A stretch of DNA of 64,000 bases from Ruminococcaceae bacterium R-25 (GCA_003149065.1 QGFZ01000001.1:992001-1056000), one strand, 5' to 3'. Counted from the first letter of the stretch, positions 52,623-60,230 are shown. Program-made: numbers and translations. The notes: generated from the sequence alone by a model not told the origin.

Positions 52623-53108
52623 ATGAAAACAGCAATCGTTTATTATTCACTTCAGGGAAATGTACGTTATGTTGCAGAGAAGGTCGCAAGCAAGACCGGC
52701 GCAGATCTGATAGAACTTGTTCCTGTAAAGGCATATCCGGATAAAGGAATGATCAAATTCATCTGGGGAGGTTCAGCTGTCACGTTTAAAAAGAAGCCTG
52801 AACTTGAACCTTACAAATTCAATGCGGATGATTATGAACTCATTATCCTTGCCACACCGGTCTGGGCAAGCAGCTTCACTCCCCCGCTCCGGACTTTCCT
52901 GGAGGATAATGACCTGACCGGTAAAAAGATCGCGGTCATTGCAGCTTCTGCCGGCGGCAATTCCGCAAAGTGCATTGCTTCCCTCAAGGAAGCTGCAAAA
53001 GCAGAATCTGTAATTGCCGAGTTAAGTCTTATCGATCCTAAGGATCATCCGAGTGATGAGAACGAGAAAAAGATCGATGAGTTTATCAATAAGATAAGGA
53101 CTGCTTAA
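52623..53108 (+). CDS. Flavodoxin-like FMN protein
   Basis: A 161-aa electron carrier: the FMN phosphate loop YYSLQGNVRYVAEKV at residues 7-21, LATPVWASSFTPPLRTFL and VIAASAGGNSAKC. It is cotranscribed with a PadR regulator. Its last 4 nt overlap the convergent C26 hydrolase gene. Confidence 0.88.
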   Translation: MKTAIVYYSLQGNVRYVAEKVASKTGADLIELVPVKAYPDKGMIKFIWGGSAVTFKKKPELEPYKFNADDYELIILATPVWASSFTPPLRTFLEDNDLTGKKIAVIAASAGGNSAKCIASLKEAAKAESVIAELSLIDPKDHPSDENEKKIDEFINKIRTA

Positions 53109-53142
53109 GGCTTTTCCGTTAAGCTTTCCACAAAAGCCTTAA
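53105..53142 (+). terminator. Terminator of the flavodoxin operon, inside the convergent gene
   Basis: A perfect 11-bp stem ttaaggctttt (53105-53115) with its complement (53132-53142) has a 16-nt loop and is followed by agatcttttt. It encodes the last residues of the opposite-strand C26 hydrolase while ending the flavodoxin transcript. Confidence 0.65.
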
Positions 53143-53815
53143 AGATCTTTTTGCTGTTTTCATCGTTCTTATATGAAAACTCCGGATGCCACTGTACAGC
53201 CCACAAAAACCTGTATGAAGGTTTATACAGAGCTTCGACCAGTCCGTCTTCTGACTCAGCCATTACCATAAGTTCAGGCGCTACATCCTTAACAGCCTGA
53301 TGGTGATAACTGTTTACACGGATCTTTTCAGCACCAAGGCAATCAAAAAGAGGTGTTGTTTTCTTTATAAAAACGTCGTGAACAGGAATGTCATAAGGCG
53401 GAGTCTGGTGATGGTCGATCTCCGACGGATGCTGTGTAGGCAGGTCCTGATATAAAGTTCCGCCAAGCAAAGCGTTTATGAGCTGGATCCCTCTGCAGAT
53501 CCCTAAGACCGGCATATTCTTTTTCATGGCGTGATCCAGAACGATCTTCTCCATATTGTCACGCTCTGTGCAGCAAGCTACCTTGCCTTCCAAAGGAGTC
53601 TCGCCATAAATGGAAGGCGTAACGTCGTGACCACCTGTCATGAGGATTCCATCGCAAATATCCACCAAACGGCAGATCTCTTCCGGATCTTCTGTCAGCG
53701 GGAAAATGACAGGTGTAGCGCCGGCTTCTTTAAGACCTTCCAGATAGCCAGGAAGCATCCATAAACTGTCTTTTTCTTCGTCCCATAAAGGCATAACGCC
53801 AACTAAAGGTTTCAT
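53105..53815 (-). CDS. Class I glutamine amidotransferase-like hydrolase (peptidase C26, PuuD type)
   Basis: A 236-aa enzyme resembling gamma-glutamyl-GABA hydrolase. The nucleophile Cys is in LGICRGIQLINALLGG (about residue 108), and the His-Glu pair is in AVQWHPEFSY. YQDLPTQHPSEIDHHQ matches the family. It would split a gamma-glutamyl amide. AAGGAGA precedes the ATG. It lies 18 nt after the RelA/SpoT-domain gene on the same strand. Confidence 0.88.
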   Translation of the reverse strand: MKPLVGVMPLWDEEKDSLWMLPGYLEGLKEAGATPVIFPLTEDPEEICRLVDICDGILMTGGHDVTPSIYGETPLEGKVACCTERDNMEKIVLDHAMKKNMPVLGICRGIQLINALLGGTLYQDLPTQHPSEIDHHQTPPYDIPVHDVFIKKTTPLFDCLGAEKIRVNSYHHQAVKDVAPELMVMAESEDGLVEALYKPSYRFLWAVQWHPEFSYKNDENSKKIFKAFVESLTEKP

Positions 53816-53833
53816 ATATTGATCTCCTTCAAG

Positions 53834-54814
53834 TCACACCAGGTCATTCTGGAACCTGGACAGGTGCTCATAAGGAAGGATGAGCCTTCCTCTGTATAAG
53901 CCGCAGCCATCATTGATGAGGTTGTTGTCAGCGGCGCCGAACATGTTGACATCAACTTTGCTCAGGTCGAGTTTCTGGAGCATCATGCCGCGCTCGAAAG
54001 CATTATCAAAGAAAGCATTTTCGCCATATGGGATCGCTTCACGGCGTGCGCGGTCCTTCTCCTGGCGCTTCTCATAACCAAGATGGTTTGCAGGTCCGAT
54101 CTCGGCATTGTCGTCCATCACTTTCGTTCTGATCTGGACTTCGATGTTGCTTCTGGAAGTGTTGTCGAAAAATGCGATATGCAGAGACCTGTAATCGAAG
54201 TTTTTCGGCATCAGGATATAGTCGCGGTAGTACTGTCTGTACCTTTCATCAATCTTTTCGCTCTGGGCGTCCAGACCTGACAATTCAGGAGCAAAACCAC
54301 GCTCCTCAAGAAAACCCGGAAGCGCATTTGCAATCTCATAAAGATATTTCAATTCAAGCTCTTCCCTGCTCTCATCAGGTCCCAAATGGCACTTCGGCAA
54401 AGAGATAACGATCCTGTAAGCGATAAGGTCTTTAATACGTCTTATCTGTTCCTTGATCTCGTTTTCAGGCGGGAACTTTCCGTTGCGGGTATAGTATTCA
54501 TAAATGAACTCGACTATGTTGCCGTTTATCTTTTCTTCAAGACGAATCAGCGATTTGATCCTGCCCTTAAAAGTAAAAGCCAGGAAAGGATATCTGTCGG
54601 TCATGTATTTATAGAATTCGCGGATCGTCTGAGACTGCAAAGTCAGGAATTCATTATGCTCAAGGAGCTCTATCATCTGTATAAGGCAATTGCTGTGAGC
54701 AAGATCAACGCCGTTGCCGCTTTTGACCGCACTCTCTTTTAAGTCATGCGAATAGCAGTGCAGGATCTTTACAACCGTGTCCCCATTATATAAATAATCA
54801 TTAAGCGATATCAT
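53834..54814 (-). CDS. RelA/SpoT-domain nucleotide synthetase (long stand-alone form)
   Basis: A 326-aa protein with a ppGpp-synthetase-type core: FKGRIKSLIRLEEKI, DLIAYRIVI, FDYRSLHIAFF, EVQIRTKVMDDNAEIGPANHLGYE. There is no HD hydrolase, TGS or ACT domain. An extra helical N-terminus of about 80 residues and an extra segment of about 45 residues after YRIVI make it longer than typical small alarmone synthetases (about 210-260 aa). The ATG at 54814 follows CCGGAGAGTGCAC. It probably makes (p)ppGpp or a related nucleotide; activity is not certain. Confidence 0.8.
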   Translation of the reverse strand: MISLNDYLYNGDTVVKILHCYSHDLKESAVKSGNGVDLAHSNCLIQMIELLEHNEFLTLQSQTIREFYKYMTDRYPFLAFTFKGRIKSLIRLEEKINGNIVEFIYEYYTRNGKFPPENEIKEQIRRIKDLIAYRIVISLPKCHLGPDESREELELKYLYEIANALPGFLEERGFAPELSGLDAQSEKIDERYRQYYRDYILMPKNFDYRSLHIAFFDNTSRSNIEVQIRTKVMDDNAEIGPANHLGYEKRQEKDRARREAIPYGENAFFDNAFERGMMLQKLDLSKVDVNMFGAADNNLINDGCGLYRGRLILPYEHLSRFQNDLV

Positions 54815-54905
54815 GTGCACTCTCCGGTATCGGATAAATTCAAAACAGGTTCATTATATCGTAATAATCTGATTATTTTGTGTCCCATTATCAGGCTTTT
54901 AACAA

Positions 54906-54925
54906 AAACATTTGTTCGTTATAAT
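54906..54925 (+). promoter_or_regulatory. Toxin promoter with LexA-like (SOS) box
   Basis: aaacatttgttcg (54906-54918), which reads CGAACAAATGTTT on the other strand, fits the Gram-positive LexA box (GAAC-N4-GTTY). It is followed 1 nt later by a perfect TATAAT (54920-54925). A repressor bound here would block the spacer of this promoter. The -35 is not obvious. The same 12-mer occurs at the glycosylase promoter 2 kb away. Confidence 0.65.
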
Positions 54926-55025
54926 AATATTGGTACGGTCTGCTTAATGGGCGGTTGCCTTCTGAGTACTTACTTTTACATCTTGTGGTTTTCCTCAAGA
55001 GAGTCAGGAAAGGAGGGCTGTGGAA

Positions 55026-55142
55026 ATGACAGATTATGAGATTTTATCTTTAGTAATTGCAGCTTTCGTTTTATTGAATGGTGTTATTACACTGTTATTT
55101 AAACTATTTGACTTCCTGGATACCAGGTACAAGCGCAAATAA
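55026..55142 (+). CDS. 38-residue holin-like type I toxin
   Basis: A small gene read by hand: MTDYEILSLVIAAFVLLNGV then ITLLFKLFDFLDTRYKRK. It has the plan of the short holin-like toxins (TxpA/BsrG-like): an acidic start, one membrane helix and a basic tail. A full AGGAGGG lies 8 nt before the ATG. The predicted leader is about 94 nt and can pair ttttcct (54989-54995) with aggaaaa-like sequence next to the ribosome site. A convergent RNA overlaps its 3' region. It would act by inserting in the membrane. Confidence 0.82.
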   Translation: MTDYEILSLVIAAFVLLNGVITLLFKLFDFLDTRYKRK

Positions 55143-55179
55143 AAAACCTCGCCCAGGACCGCTAATTCTAGGGCGAGGT
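55141..55179 (-). terminator. Terminator of the antitoxin RNA
   Basis: A 9-bp stem acctcgccc/gggcgaggt (55146-55154 with 55171-55179) is followed on the minus strand by six Ts lying directly on the toxin stop codon. On the plus strand it is followed by atattta, so it could also weakly end the toxin message. Confidence 0.8.
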
Positions 55180-55227
55180 ATATTTACCTAACTTAGAAAG
55201 CAACCGTCTTTGCAGACCGTGCTTCTT
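55143..55227 (-). ncRNA. Antisense antitoxin RNA (RatA-like position)
   Basis: An RNA of about 85 nt is predicted from the promoter at 55234-55262 to the T-run at 55141. It would be complementary to the 3' untranslated region of the toxin message, the arrangement known for txpA/ratA. The extent is inferred from promoter and terminator; no transcript evidence is available. Confidence 0.65.
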
Positions 55228-55233
55228 GTGATT

Positions 55234-55262
55234 ATTCTAACATTGGGCTTGTTTTCAGTCAA
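55234..55262 (-). promoter_or_regulatory. Promoter of the antitoxin RNA
   Basis: On the minus strand TTGACT (55257-55262) and TAGAAT (55234-55239) are exactly 17 bp apart, each one base off consensus. No protein gene follows it on this strand, which supports a small RNA. Confidence 0.7.
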
Positions 55263-55315
55263 CGAAAAGCAGTTCTTTTTGCATCAAATACGCTCGTTTT
55301 GTTTCATCCCAAAAC

Positions 55316-55741
55316 TCATGCAAAATCAGCGAGCCATGAGTATGTATAGACAGTCTTCGACGGCTCTTCTGCCGTCTTTGAATTCACATCGCAGAATATG
55401 TAGATCCACTGCCCGTACTTAACATCTAATTTGCCTTCTCCGGTAAGAACAGGATCTGTATTCTTCAACTTTTGCGCTTCTTCGTCAGACAATTCATCAT
55501 CAGCTATATAAACGCTCCAAACAGCGTTATCTTCAGGAGGAGTTTTGAAAGCAAAATGCACCGCTGTTGTCCCCGTGAACTTCTCGCCTTTATAGCCCTT
55601 CTCGAAAACATCCTCTCCGGACACTTGAATCAGAAAACCTGCAGGTTCAGGCGGAAGCGTAGAATAAACAGGCACTTTGCTGCATGAAGCAAAGAGAAAC
55701 AGACACAAGATAATTGTTATAAAACTCAATACTCTTTTCAT
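55316..55741 (-). CDS. Hypothetical lipoprotein coupled to the DNA glycosylase gene
   Basis: Unrecognised, 141 aa. A signal peptide ends in the lipobox LFASC, followed by a predicted all-beta domain (VYSTLPPEPAGFLIQVSG, VHFAFKTPP, GQWIYIFCDVN). Its ATG overlaps the stop of the glycosylase gene by 4 nt (ATGA), so it is cotranslated with it. A link between a surface lipoprotein and a DNA repair enzyme is unexplained. Confidence 0.72.
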   Translation of the reverse strand: MKRVLSFITIILCLFLFASCSKVPVYSTLPPEPAGFLIQVSGEDVFEKGYKGEKFTGTTAVHFAFKTPPEDNAVWSVYIADDELSDEEAQKLKNTDPVLTGEGKLDVKYGQWIYIFCDVNSKTAEEPSKTVYTYSWLADFA

Positions 55742-56937
55742 ACTGAGATTGTATAACCCCTGCAGTCGTTAAAACAAGAGAATTCTTTTAAAGATTTGTC
55801 CAATGCACTGTTCAGTTTCTTTGTCTGACGTACGCCGGGCTCCCACCAGAGACCCTTTACCATGAGCACACCGGTTTCCTTATCAGGTGCGGCTTCGATG
55901 CGTCCTATGAAACGTTCGCCAAAAAGCACCGGCAGCGTATAGTAGCCGTATTTGCGCTTATCTGCAGGCGTATAGATCTCCCAGGAATAACGGAAATCAA
56001 ACAAAGCATTTATCAGATCTTTATCCCACATCAGAGGATCTAAAGGCGCAATAAAAGCCATGCGGGGCTTTATGTCAGCTGAACCATCCAGTATAGAATC
56101 CATAAGTTCCTTATCTTCAGAACGGTAATAGAACGGCTGCTTTATCCCTTCAACCATAACTGCGCATATCTTCCCCTCTAAAACAAGATCAGACAGGATC
56201 TTTTTTCTCGTATCGGCATTGATGTAAAGCCCTAAAAACGCAGTGCTGTTCTTATCCCAAAGAAGGCCTACGGCACCTATCCTTCTTAAGACGCGCCAGC
56301 AAAGAAAATCGTACTCATTCCTTAATGGGTTCTTCGTGCTAAGGATATCTGACGAAATATGCTTTTCTGCAAGATCGTAAAACTTACGGCTGCCATTCTT
56401 GTGATGGATAACAAGTTCGCCATCGGTATATAGCTGTTCCAGAATTGATCTTGCCGCAGGAGATTTCCTGTCCCAGTGGCCGCTCCAATGCATAGACGAA
56501 TGCCAGAATATCTCGCCTTCTATAGGAAGCGAGCTGCTCGTTACAGGGCCGTTCTCGCTGATATAAGAGATCGCCTCTTTTCTCAATTTGCTTATGCCTT
56601 TAAAAGTCTTTCCGAGCTTGCGGCTCCTGTCCCTGTAAGATGAGAAATATGGCCAGTCTTCAACAGGCCAGATAGAAAGTTCCTTATCTGCATAATCGAC
56701 AAGCAAACGGTCTTTATAGAGCAATTCAGCCAGCATGTTTTTTCGAAAACCTTTTACGCGTGACTGCAAAGTAAGTTCGGCATTCTTGCCGCATACATCT
56801 ACAGGATCAAACTGAATACAGCCGGCCTGACGGACATAATCGTAAGCTCCGCTTTTTCCTGCAAATCTGTAAGGACCGATCAGTCCCTGTTTCTCCAGAA
56901 TAAACAGTCTGGCCTGCTGCCTGGTAATGCTATCCAT
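55738..56937 (-). CDS. YcaQ/AlkX-type winged-helix DNA glycosylase
   Basis: A 399-aa HTH_42 (DUF1006) protein. The family enzymes remove alkylated bases and unhook interstrand crosslinks; their QxD catalytic motif is seen as IQFDPVDV (about residues 41-48). Other marks are SIWPVEDWPYF, WHSSMHWSGHWDRKSPAARSIL and FIAPLDPLMWDKDL. GGGGAG lies before the ATG. A LexA-like box overlaps its promoter, in keeping with DNA-damage induction. It is followed by a coupled lipoprotein gene. Confidence 0.88.
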   Translation of the reverse strand: MDSITRQQARLFILEKQGLIGPYRFAGKSGAYDYVRQAGCIQFDPVDVCGKNAELTLQSRVKGFRKNMLAELLYKDRLLVDYADKELSIWPVEDWPYFSSYRDRSRKLGKTFKGISKLRKEAISYISENGPVTSSSLPIEGEIFWHSSMHWSGHWDRKSPAARSILEQLYTDGELVIHHKNGSRKFYDLAEKHISSDILSTKNPLRNEYDFLCWRVLRRIGAVGLLWDKNSTAFLGLYINADTRKKILSDLVLEGKICAVMVEGIKQPFYYRSEDKELMDSILDGSADIKPRMAFIAPLDPLMWDKDLINALFDFRYSWEIYTPADKRKYGYYTLPVLFGERFIGRIEAAPDKETGVLMVKGLWWEPGVRQTKKLNSALDKSLKEFSCFNDCRGYTISV

Positions 56938-56954
56938 ATAACAATGCTCCCCAC

Positions 56955-56975
56955 AAACATTTGTTCTTGATTATA
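56955..56975 (-). promoter_or_regulatory. Glycosylase promoter with LexA-like (SOS) box
   Basis: On the minus strand a perfect TATAAT (56970-56975) is followed after 3 nt by GAACAAATGTTT (56955-56966), identical in all 12 bases to the box at the type I toxin. Here it covers the transcription start instead of the spacer. Confidence 0.65.
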
Positions 56976-57025
56976 GCATAACTTATAGCGATGAAAAGCC
57001 CTTTATCAGCAGACTTTTCTGCATT

Positions 57026-57823
57026 TTATTCATACAATTCAGTTCTTCGAAGTGAAGTATATGGCTTCTTTTTCCTGATCTCCGAAGCTGCCGCCAGATC
57101 TATATCAGCGATCAACAATTTTTCCTCTCCATCGGCAACAGATCTGATATCCCCATTAAAGTCACACACAAGAGATTCACCGGAGAAATTCATCTTATCT
57201 TCCTTCCCCACTCTGTTGCACATTGCGATATTTACGCTGTTCTGGAATGCCTGCACACGTACTTCCCACTGAAAAAGCTCAGACGGTTCTGCTGTTGTAT
57301 TTGCGGTAGGAACAATAATAAGTTCCGCCCCGTGAAGAGCCTCTGTACGGATACTTTCAGGATAATGCCTGTCAAAACAGACTACGATACCGATCTTTCC
57401 AAACCTTGTATCAAATACGCGAAAACCTTCTTCAGAGGGTGTGTAATAGTTCTGTTCGTAAAAACATTCACACTGTGCGACATGGACCATCTTCTGCTTT
57501 CCGATGATACAGCCGCTGTCATCTATCAGAAGGCTCATATCATAGCGTTTGCCGTTCTCTTCGATGTAAAAATTCGGACAGGCATAGATCCTTTTCTCTT
57601 TGCAGAACGATCTCATCTCAAATACATATTTGCTGTCTTCATCTATAACATAACGTGATGCGTCTGAATTCTCATACTGCGCAAAGAACGGAGACAGCTG
57701 AACCTCAGGAAAACAGATAAGATCAACACACTGCTTTGACGCTTCACGGATAAAAAACAGGCTCTTTTGAAAGTTCGCCTCCATATCCGGTTCCATTGAC
57801 ATCTGAGCCAGGGCAATACGCAT
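57026..57823 (-). CDS. Carbon-nitrogen hydrolase (nitrilase superfamily)
   Basis: A 265-aa amidohydrolase. The Glu-Lys-Cys triad is visible: CFPEVQLSP, GKQKMVHVAQ and GIVVCFDRHYPES. The family splits amides such as omega-amides or N-carbamoyl compounds. The ATG at 57823 follows GCAGGAGAATTTT; an upstream in-frame ATG is less likely. It is last in the HD-TcdA-small protein operon. Substrate unknown. Confidence 0.87.
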   Translation of the reverse strand: MRIALAQMSMEPDMEANFQKSLFFIREASKQCVDLICFPEVQLSPFFAQYENSDASRYVIDEDSKYVFEMRSFCKEKRIYACPNFYIEENGKRYDMSLLIDDSGCIIGKQKMVHVAQCECFYEQNYYTPSEEGFRVFDTRFGKIGIVVCFDRHYPESIRTEALHGAELIIVPTANTTAEPSELFQWEVRVQAFQNSVNIAMCNRVGKEDKMNFSGESLVCDFNGDIRSVADGEEKLLIADIDLAAASEIRKKKPYTSLRRTELYE

Positions 57824-57842
57824 AAAATTCTCCTGCACCTTA

Positions 57843-58055
57843 TCACTTATAGTCTGAGGAAACATCTTCATAGGTACGTTTCCCGTTTATATAATCTTCA
57901 TATGCGAGTTCTGCATCCTTTCCATGAAAGACTGTGCAGAGTCCGCACATGTCACAATCAGAAATACAGGGGAATCTGTTTCTGATATACTCCCGGCGTT
58001 CTTCCTGAGTTGATCTGCTGATGTCAGGTGCGGTATCCACAAAAATTACCCTCAA
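57843..58055 (-). CDS. Small cysteine-cluster protein, copy 2
   Basis: A 70-aa protein with FPCISDCDMCGLC, a C-x3-C-x2-C-x2-C cluster that could hold an iron-sulfur cluster or zinc. It shares the plan of the preceding gene: a hydrophobic start, an acidic REE helix, the Cys cluster, then YEDYINGKRTYEDV. Its ATG overlaps the stop of copy 1 by 4 nt. Family not recognised. Confidence 0.7.
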   Translation of the reverse strand: MRVIFVDTAPDISRSTQEERREYIRNRFPCISDCDMCGLCTVFHGKDAELAYEDYINGKRTYEDVSSDYK

Positions 58056-58273
58056 GTGATCTGTCTGTTCTGACGGTATTCTTCCATATAACTCATATTG
58101 ATCTCTTTGATCTCGCGCTTGCCGTCAATATAGTCCTGGTAGATATCCAAGGGAGAGCCTCCGCCAAGCCAGCAGGATGAACAATTCTCACAACCGCCGC
58201 CGCAGTCAAGAGAAGCTCTTACGATCGCTTCGCGCTCTTCACGGGTCGTATCTTTGATCAAGATGGATTTCAT
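58052..58273 (-). CDS. Small cysteine-cluster protein, copy 1
   Basis: A 73-aa paralogue: MKSILIKDTTREEREAIVRA, then DCGGGCENCSSCW with the same C-x3-C-x2-C-x2-C spacing, then YQDYIDGKREIKEIN. The ATG overlaps the TcdA stop by 4 nt. Chained overlaps with TcdA and with copy 2 indicate fixed stoichiometry, possibly a complex. Family not recognised. Confidence 0.7.
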   Translation of the reverse strand: MKSILIKDTTREEREAIVRASLDCGGGCENCSSCWLGGGSPLDIYQDYIDGKREIKEINMSYMEEYRQNRQIT

Positions 58274-59052
58274 GAGTTCATAAGCTCCTTTTCGCGATAA
58301 CCGTCACAAAGATCATTAATTACTTCACCTGCAATTATAAGCCCTACGACCGATGGAACAAAAGCTGTTGATCCGGGTATATCTCTCCTCTCGGTACATT
58401 TCCTGACTGTGCCCGGAGGACATATACAATGCTGTCTGCAGCTGATAGACATGTCTTCAAGAGGACGGATGGGCACCTCTTTGGAATATACGACCTTCAA
58501 AGATTCTATTCCTCTTTTCCTGCATTCACGTCGCATTACTTTCGCGAGAGGACAGATGGAAGTCTGATAGATATCAGCGACTTCAAAGGCAGAAGGATCG
58601 ACTTTGTTTCCGGCACCCATAGAAGAAATGACCGGAACGCCGGCTTTCTTTGCATTCTCGACGATTGCAAGTTTACCTGTTACTGTATCAATCGCATCTA
58701 CTACATAATCGTATTCGCTGAAATCAAATTGATCCTCTGTCTCAGGCAGATAAAATGTCTTGTATGTTCTTACATTGCAGTCAGGATAGATCTCTTTTAT
58801 ACGCTCTTCTGCCACATCGACCTTATACTTCCCTACAGTCTTTCTCGTAGCCAGTATCTGTCTGTTGATATTCGTAAGACAGACTTTATCATCATCGACC
58901 AGTTCCAGCGCACCTATGCCGGATCTTGCCAGAGCTTCGACAACATAGCCGCCGACGCCGCCTATACCAAATACTGCAACACGGCACGATGCCATATGCG
59001 CCATCGCTTCTTTTCCATAAAGCAGCTGTGTTCTCGAAAACTGGTTCAACAT
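58270..59052 (-). CDS. tcdA: tRNA threonylcarbamoyladenosine dehydratase (TcdA/CsdL)
   Basis: A 260-aa E1/ThiF-like enzyme that uses ATP to cyclise t6A37 of tRNA to ct6A. The nucleotide site GIGGVGGYVVEALARSGIG (residues 30-48), VDDDKVCLTNINRQ and the C-terminal CPPGTVRKC...GSTAFVPSVVG match TcdA. It sits 8 nt after the HD gene and overlaps the small cysteine protein gene. Confidence 0.92.
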   Translation of the reverse strand: MLNQFSRTQLLYGKEAMAHMASCRVAVFGIGGVGGYVVEALARSGIGALELVDDDKVCLTNINRQILATRKTVGKYKVDVAEERIKEIYPDCNVRTYKTFYLPETEDQFDFSEYDYVVDAIDTVTGKLAIVENAKKAGVPVISSMGAGNKVDPSAFEVADIYQTSICPLAKVMRRECRKRGIESLKVVYSKEVPIRPLEDMSISCRQHCICPPGTVRKCTERRDIPGSTAFVPSVVGLIIAGEVINDLCDGYREKELMNS

Positions 59053-59060
59053 AATAATCT

Positions 59061-59654
59061 TCAGAGTTCCGCTAATCTCTTGTTCAGTTCATCTTCCGTG
59101 TCTGCCATGGCCTGCAATGTCATGGACAGGAGCTTATCGAGTTCCCAACCGAGCTGAGATGCTCCACGTTCGATAACTTCTCTGGAACAACCGGCAGCAA
59201 ATCCCTTGCTCTTGTATTTCTTCTTCAAGGATTTGAGTTCCATGTCTTTCGTGCTTTTCGAAGGTCTCATAAGTGCCGCTGCCCATATTAGACCTGTAAG
59301 TTCATCAGCAGCGAAAAGGACCTTCTCCATCTCATGAACAGGCTCGACATCTATTGTCGTGCCGCACCCTACTGTTATTCCGTATCCATGAGAACAAACG
59401 GCATGGATAATATCTTCGCCGATCCCGTTTTCTCTTAATAATTCAGGAGCTTTCAGGCAATGCTCCTCAGGATAAAGTTCGAAATCAATATCATGAAGCA
59501 ATCCTACGATACCCCAGTATTCAGCATCATCAGCATAGCCGAGTTCTGATGCGTACCATTTCATCACGGCCTCAACTGTCAGGGCATGCTGAATGTGGAA
59601 GGGATCTTTATTGTATTTTTTCAGTACATCAAATGCTTCGTTACGGGTGATCAT
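59061..59654 (-). CDS. HD-domain hydrolase
   Basis: A 197-aa HD phosphohydrolase-like protein: IQHALTVEAVMKWYA gives the first His, LLHDIDFELYPE the HD pair, and HGYGI plus AADELTGL further ligands. It probably hydrolyses a phosphate ester or nucleotide. GGAG precedes the ATG by 5 nt. It is the first gene of the operon with tcdA. Confidence 0.85.
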   Translation of the reverse strand: MITRNEAFDVLKKYNKDPFHIQHALTVEAVMKWYASELGYADDAEYWGIVGLLHDIDFELYPEEHCLKAPELLRENGIGEDIIHAVCSHGYGITVGCGTTIDVEPVHEMEKVLFAADELTGLIWAAALMRPSKSTKDMELKSLKKKYKSKGFAAGCSREVIERGASQLGWELDKLLSMTLQAMADTEDELNKRLAEL

Positions 59655-59682
59655 AAAAACTCCTGCAGATTTATTTCAACTT

Positions 59683-59710
59683 ATTATATCCCACTTATCT
59701 AGTGTGTTAA
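59683..59710 (-). promoter_or_regulatory. Promoter of the HD-tcdA operon
   Basis: TTAACA (59705-59710) and a perfect TATAAT (59683-59688) on the minus strand are 16 bp apart, about 22 nt before the ribosome site. Confidence 0.6.
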
Positions 59711-59720
59711 TAGCATACGT

Positions 59721-60230
59721 TTAACGAAGGATCTTTTCCATCCAGATCATGTTGTACCAGCGGCCGAATTTATACCCGCACTTATGGAACTCACCGATCT
59801 TTGTATAACCCATATGCTGATGGAAATGTTCGCTGTCTTTGGTCAGATATTCATCCTCTTCAATTGGGTCACCGATGCATGCGTAAAGGTTGGTTATCTC
59901 AGTCTTACGCAGGGCTTTCTCCAATGATTCATATAATGCTCTTCCGTAGCCTTTGCCTTTATAATCACGATCAACATAGATCGTAACTTCACATGAACGG
60001 TCGTATGCTGCCCTGTCTTTGAAAACTCCCACATAGGCATAGCCTCTTATAACACCGTCATCTTCAAGCACAAAGTAAGGATATCTTTTTAATGTATTGG
60101 TAATGCGCTCACGGAATTCATCTTCAGAGGGAACATCGTATTCAAAAGATATGGCAGTCTTTTCAACATAGTAAGCATATATACCCAGGATTGCAGATGC
60201 ATCATCAGGAGTTGCGCTTCGGATAATCAT
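59721..60230 (-). CDS. GNAT acetyltransferase, phosphinothricin-acetyltransferase-like
   Basis: A 169-aa enzyme: MIIRSATPDDASAILGIYAYYVEKTAISFEYDVP and YVDRDYKGKGYGRALYESLE match the PAT/Bar group that N-acetylates phosphinothricin or methionine-sulfoximine-like amino acids. GHMGYTKIGEFHKCGYKFGRW-type sequence at the end is also typical. GGGAGGATCTTAA before the ATG lies inside the preceding reading frame. It is the last gene of the metNIQ-like unit. Confidence 0.85.
   Translation of the reverse strand: MIIRSATPDDASAILGIYAYYVEKTAISFEYDVPSEDEFRERITNTLKRYPYFVLEDDGVIRGYAYVGVFKDRAAYDRSCEVTIYVDRDYKGKGYGRALYESLEKALRKTEITNLYACIGDPIEEDEYLTKDSEHFHQHMGYTKIGEFHKCGYKFGRWYNMIWMEKILR

Noticed and set aside
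53105-53108. Frameshift or fusion between the flavodoxin and C26 hydrolase genes
   Set aside because: The genes are on opposite strands and simply overlap tail to tail by 4 nt, with a terminator stem over the overlap.
54815-55039. 74-codon frame over the toxin leader
   Set aside because: It runs through the toxin promoter, leader and ribosome site and lacks its own start signal; the 38-codon frame at 55026 has the AGGAGGG site.
55026-55142. Prophage holin
   Set aside because: The peptide is holin-like in shape, but no phage lysin, capsid or integrase gene is near, and the antisense promoter and terminator fit a type I toxin better.
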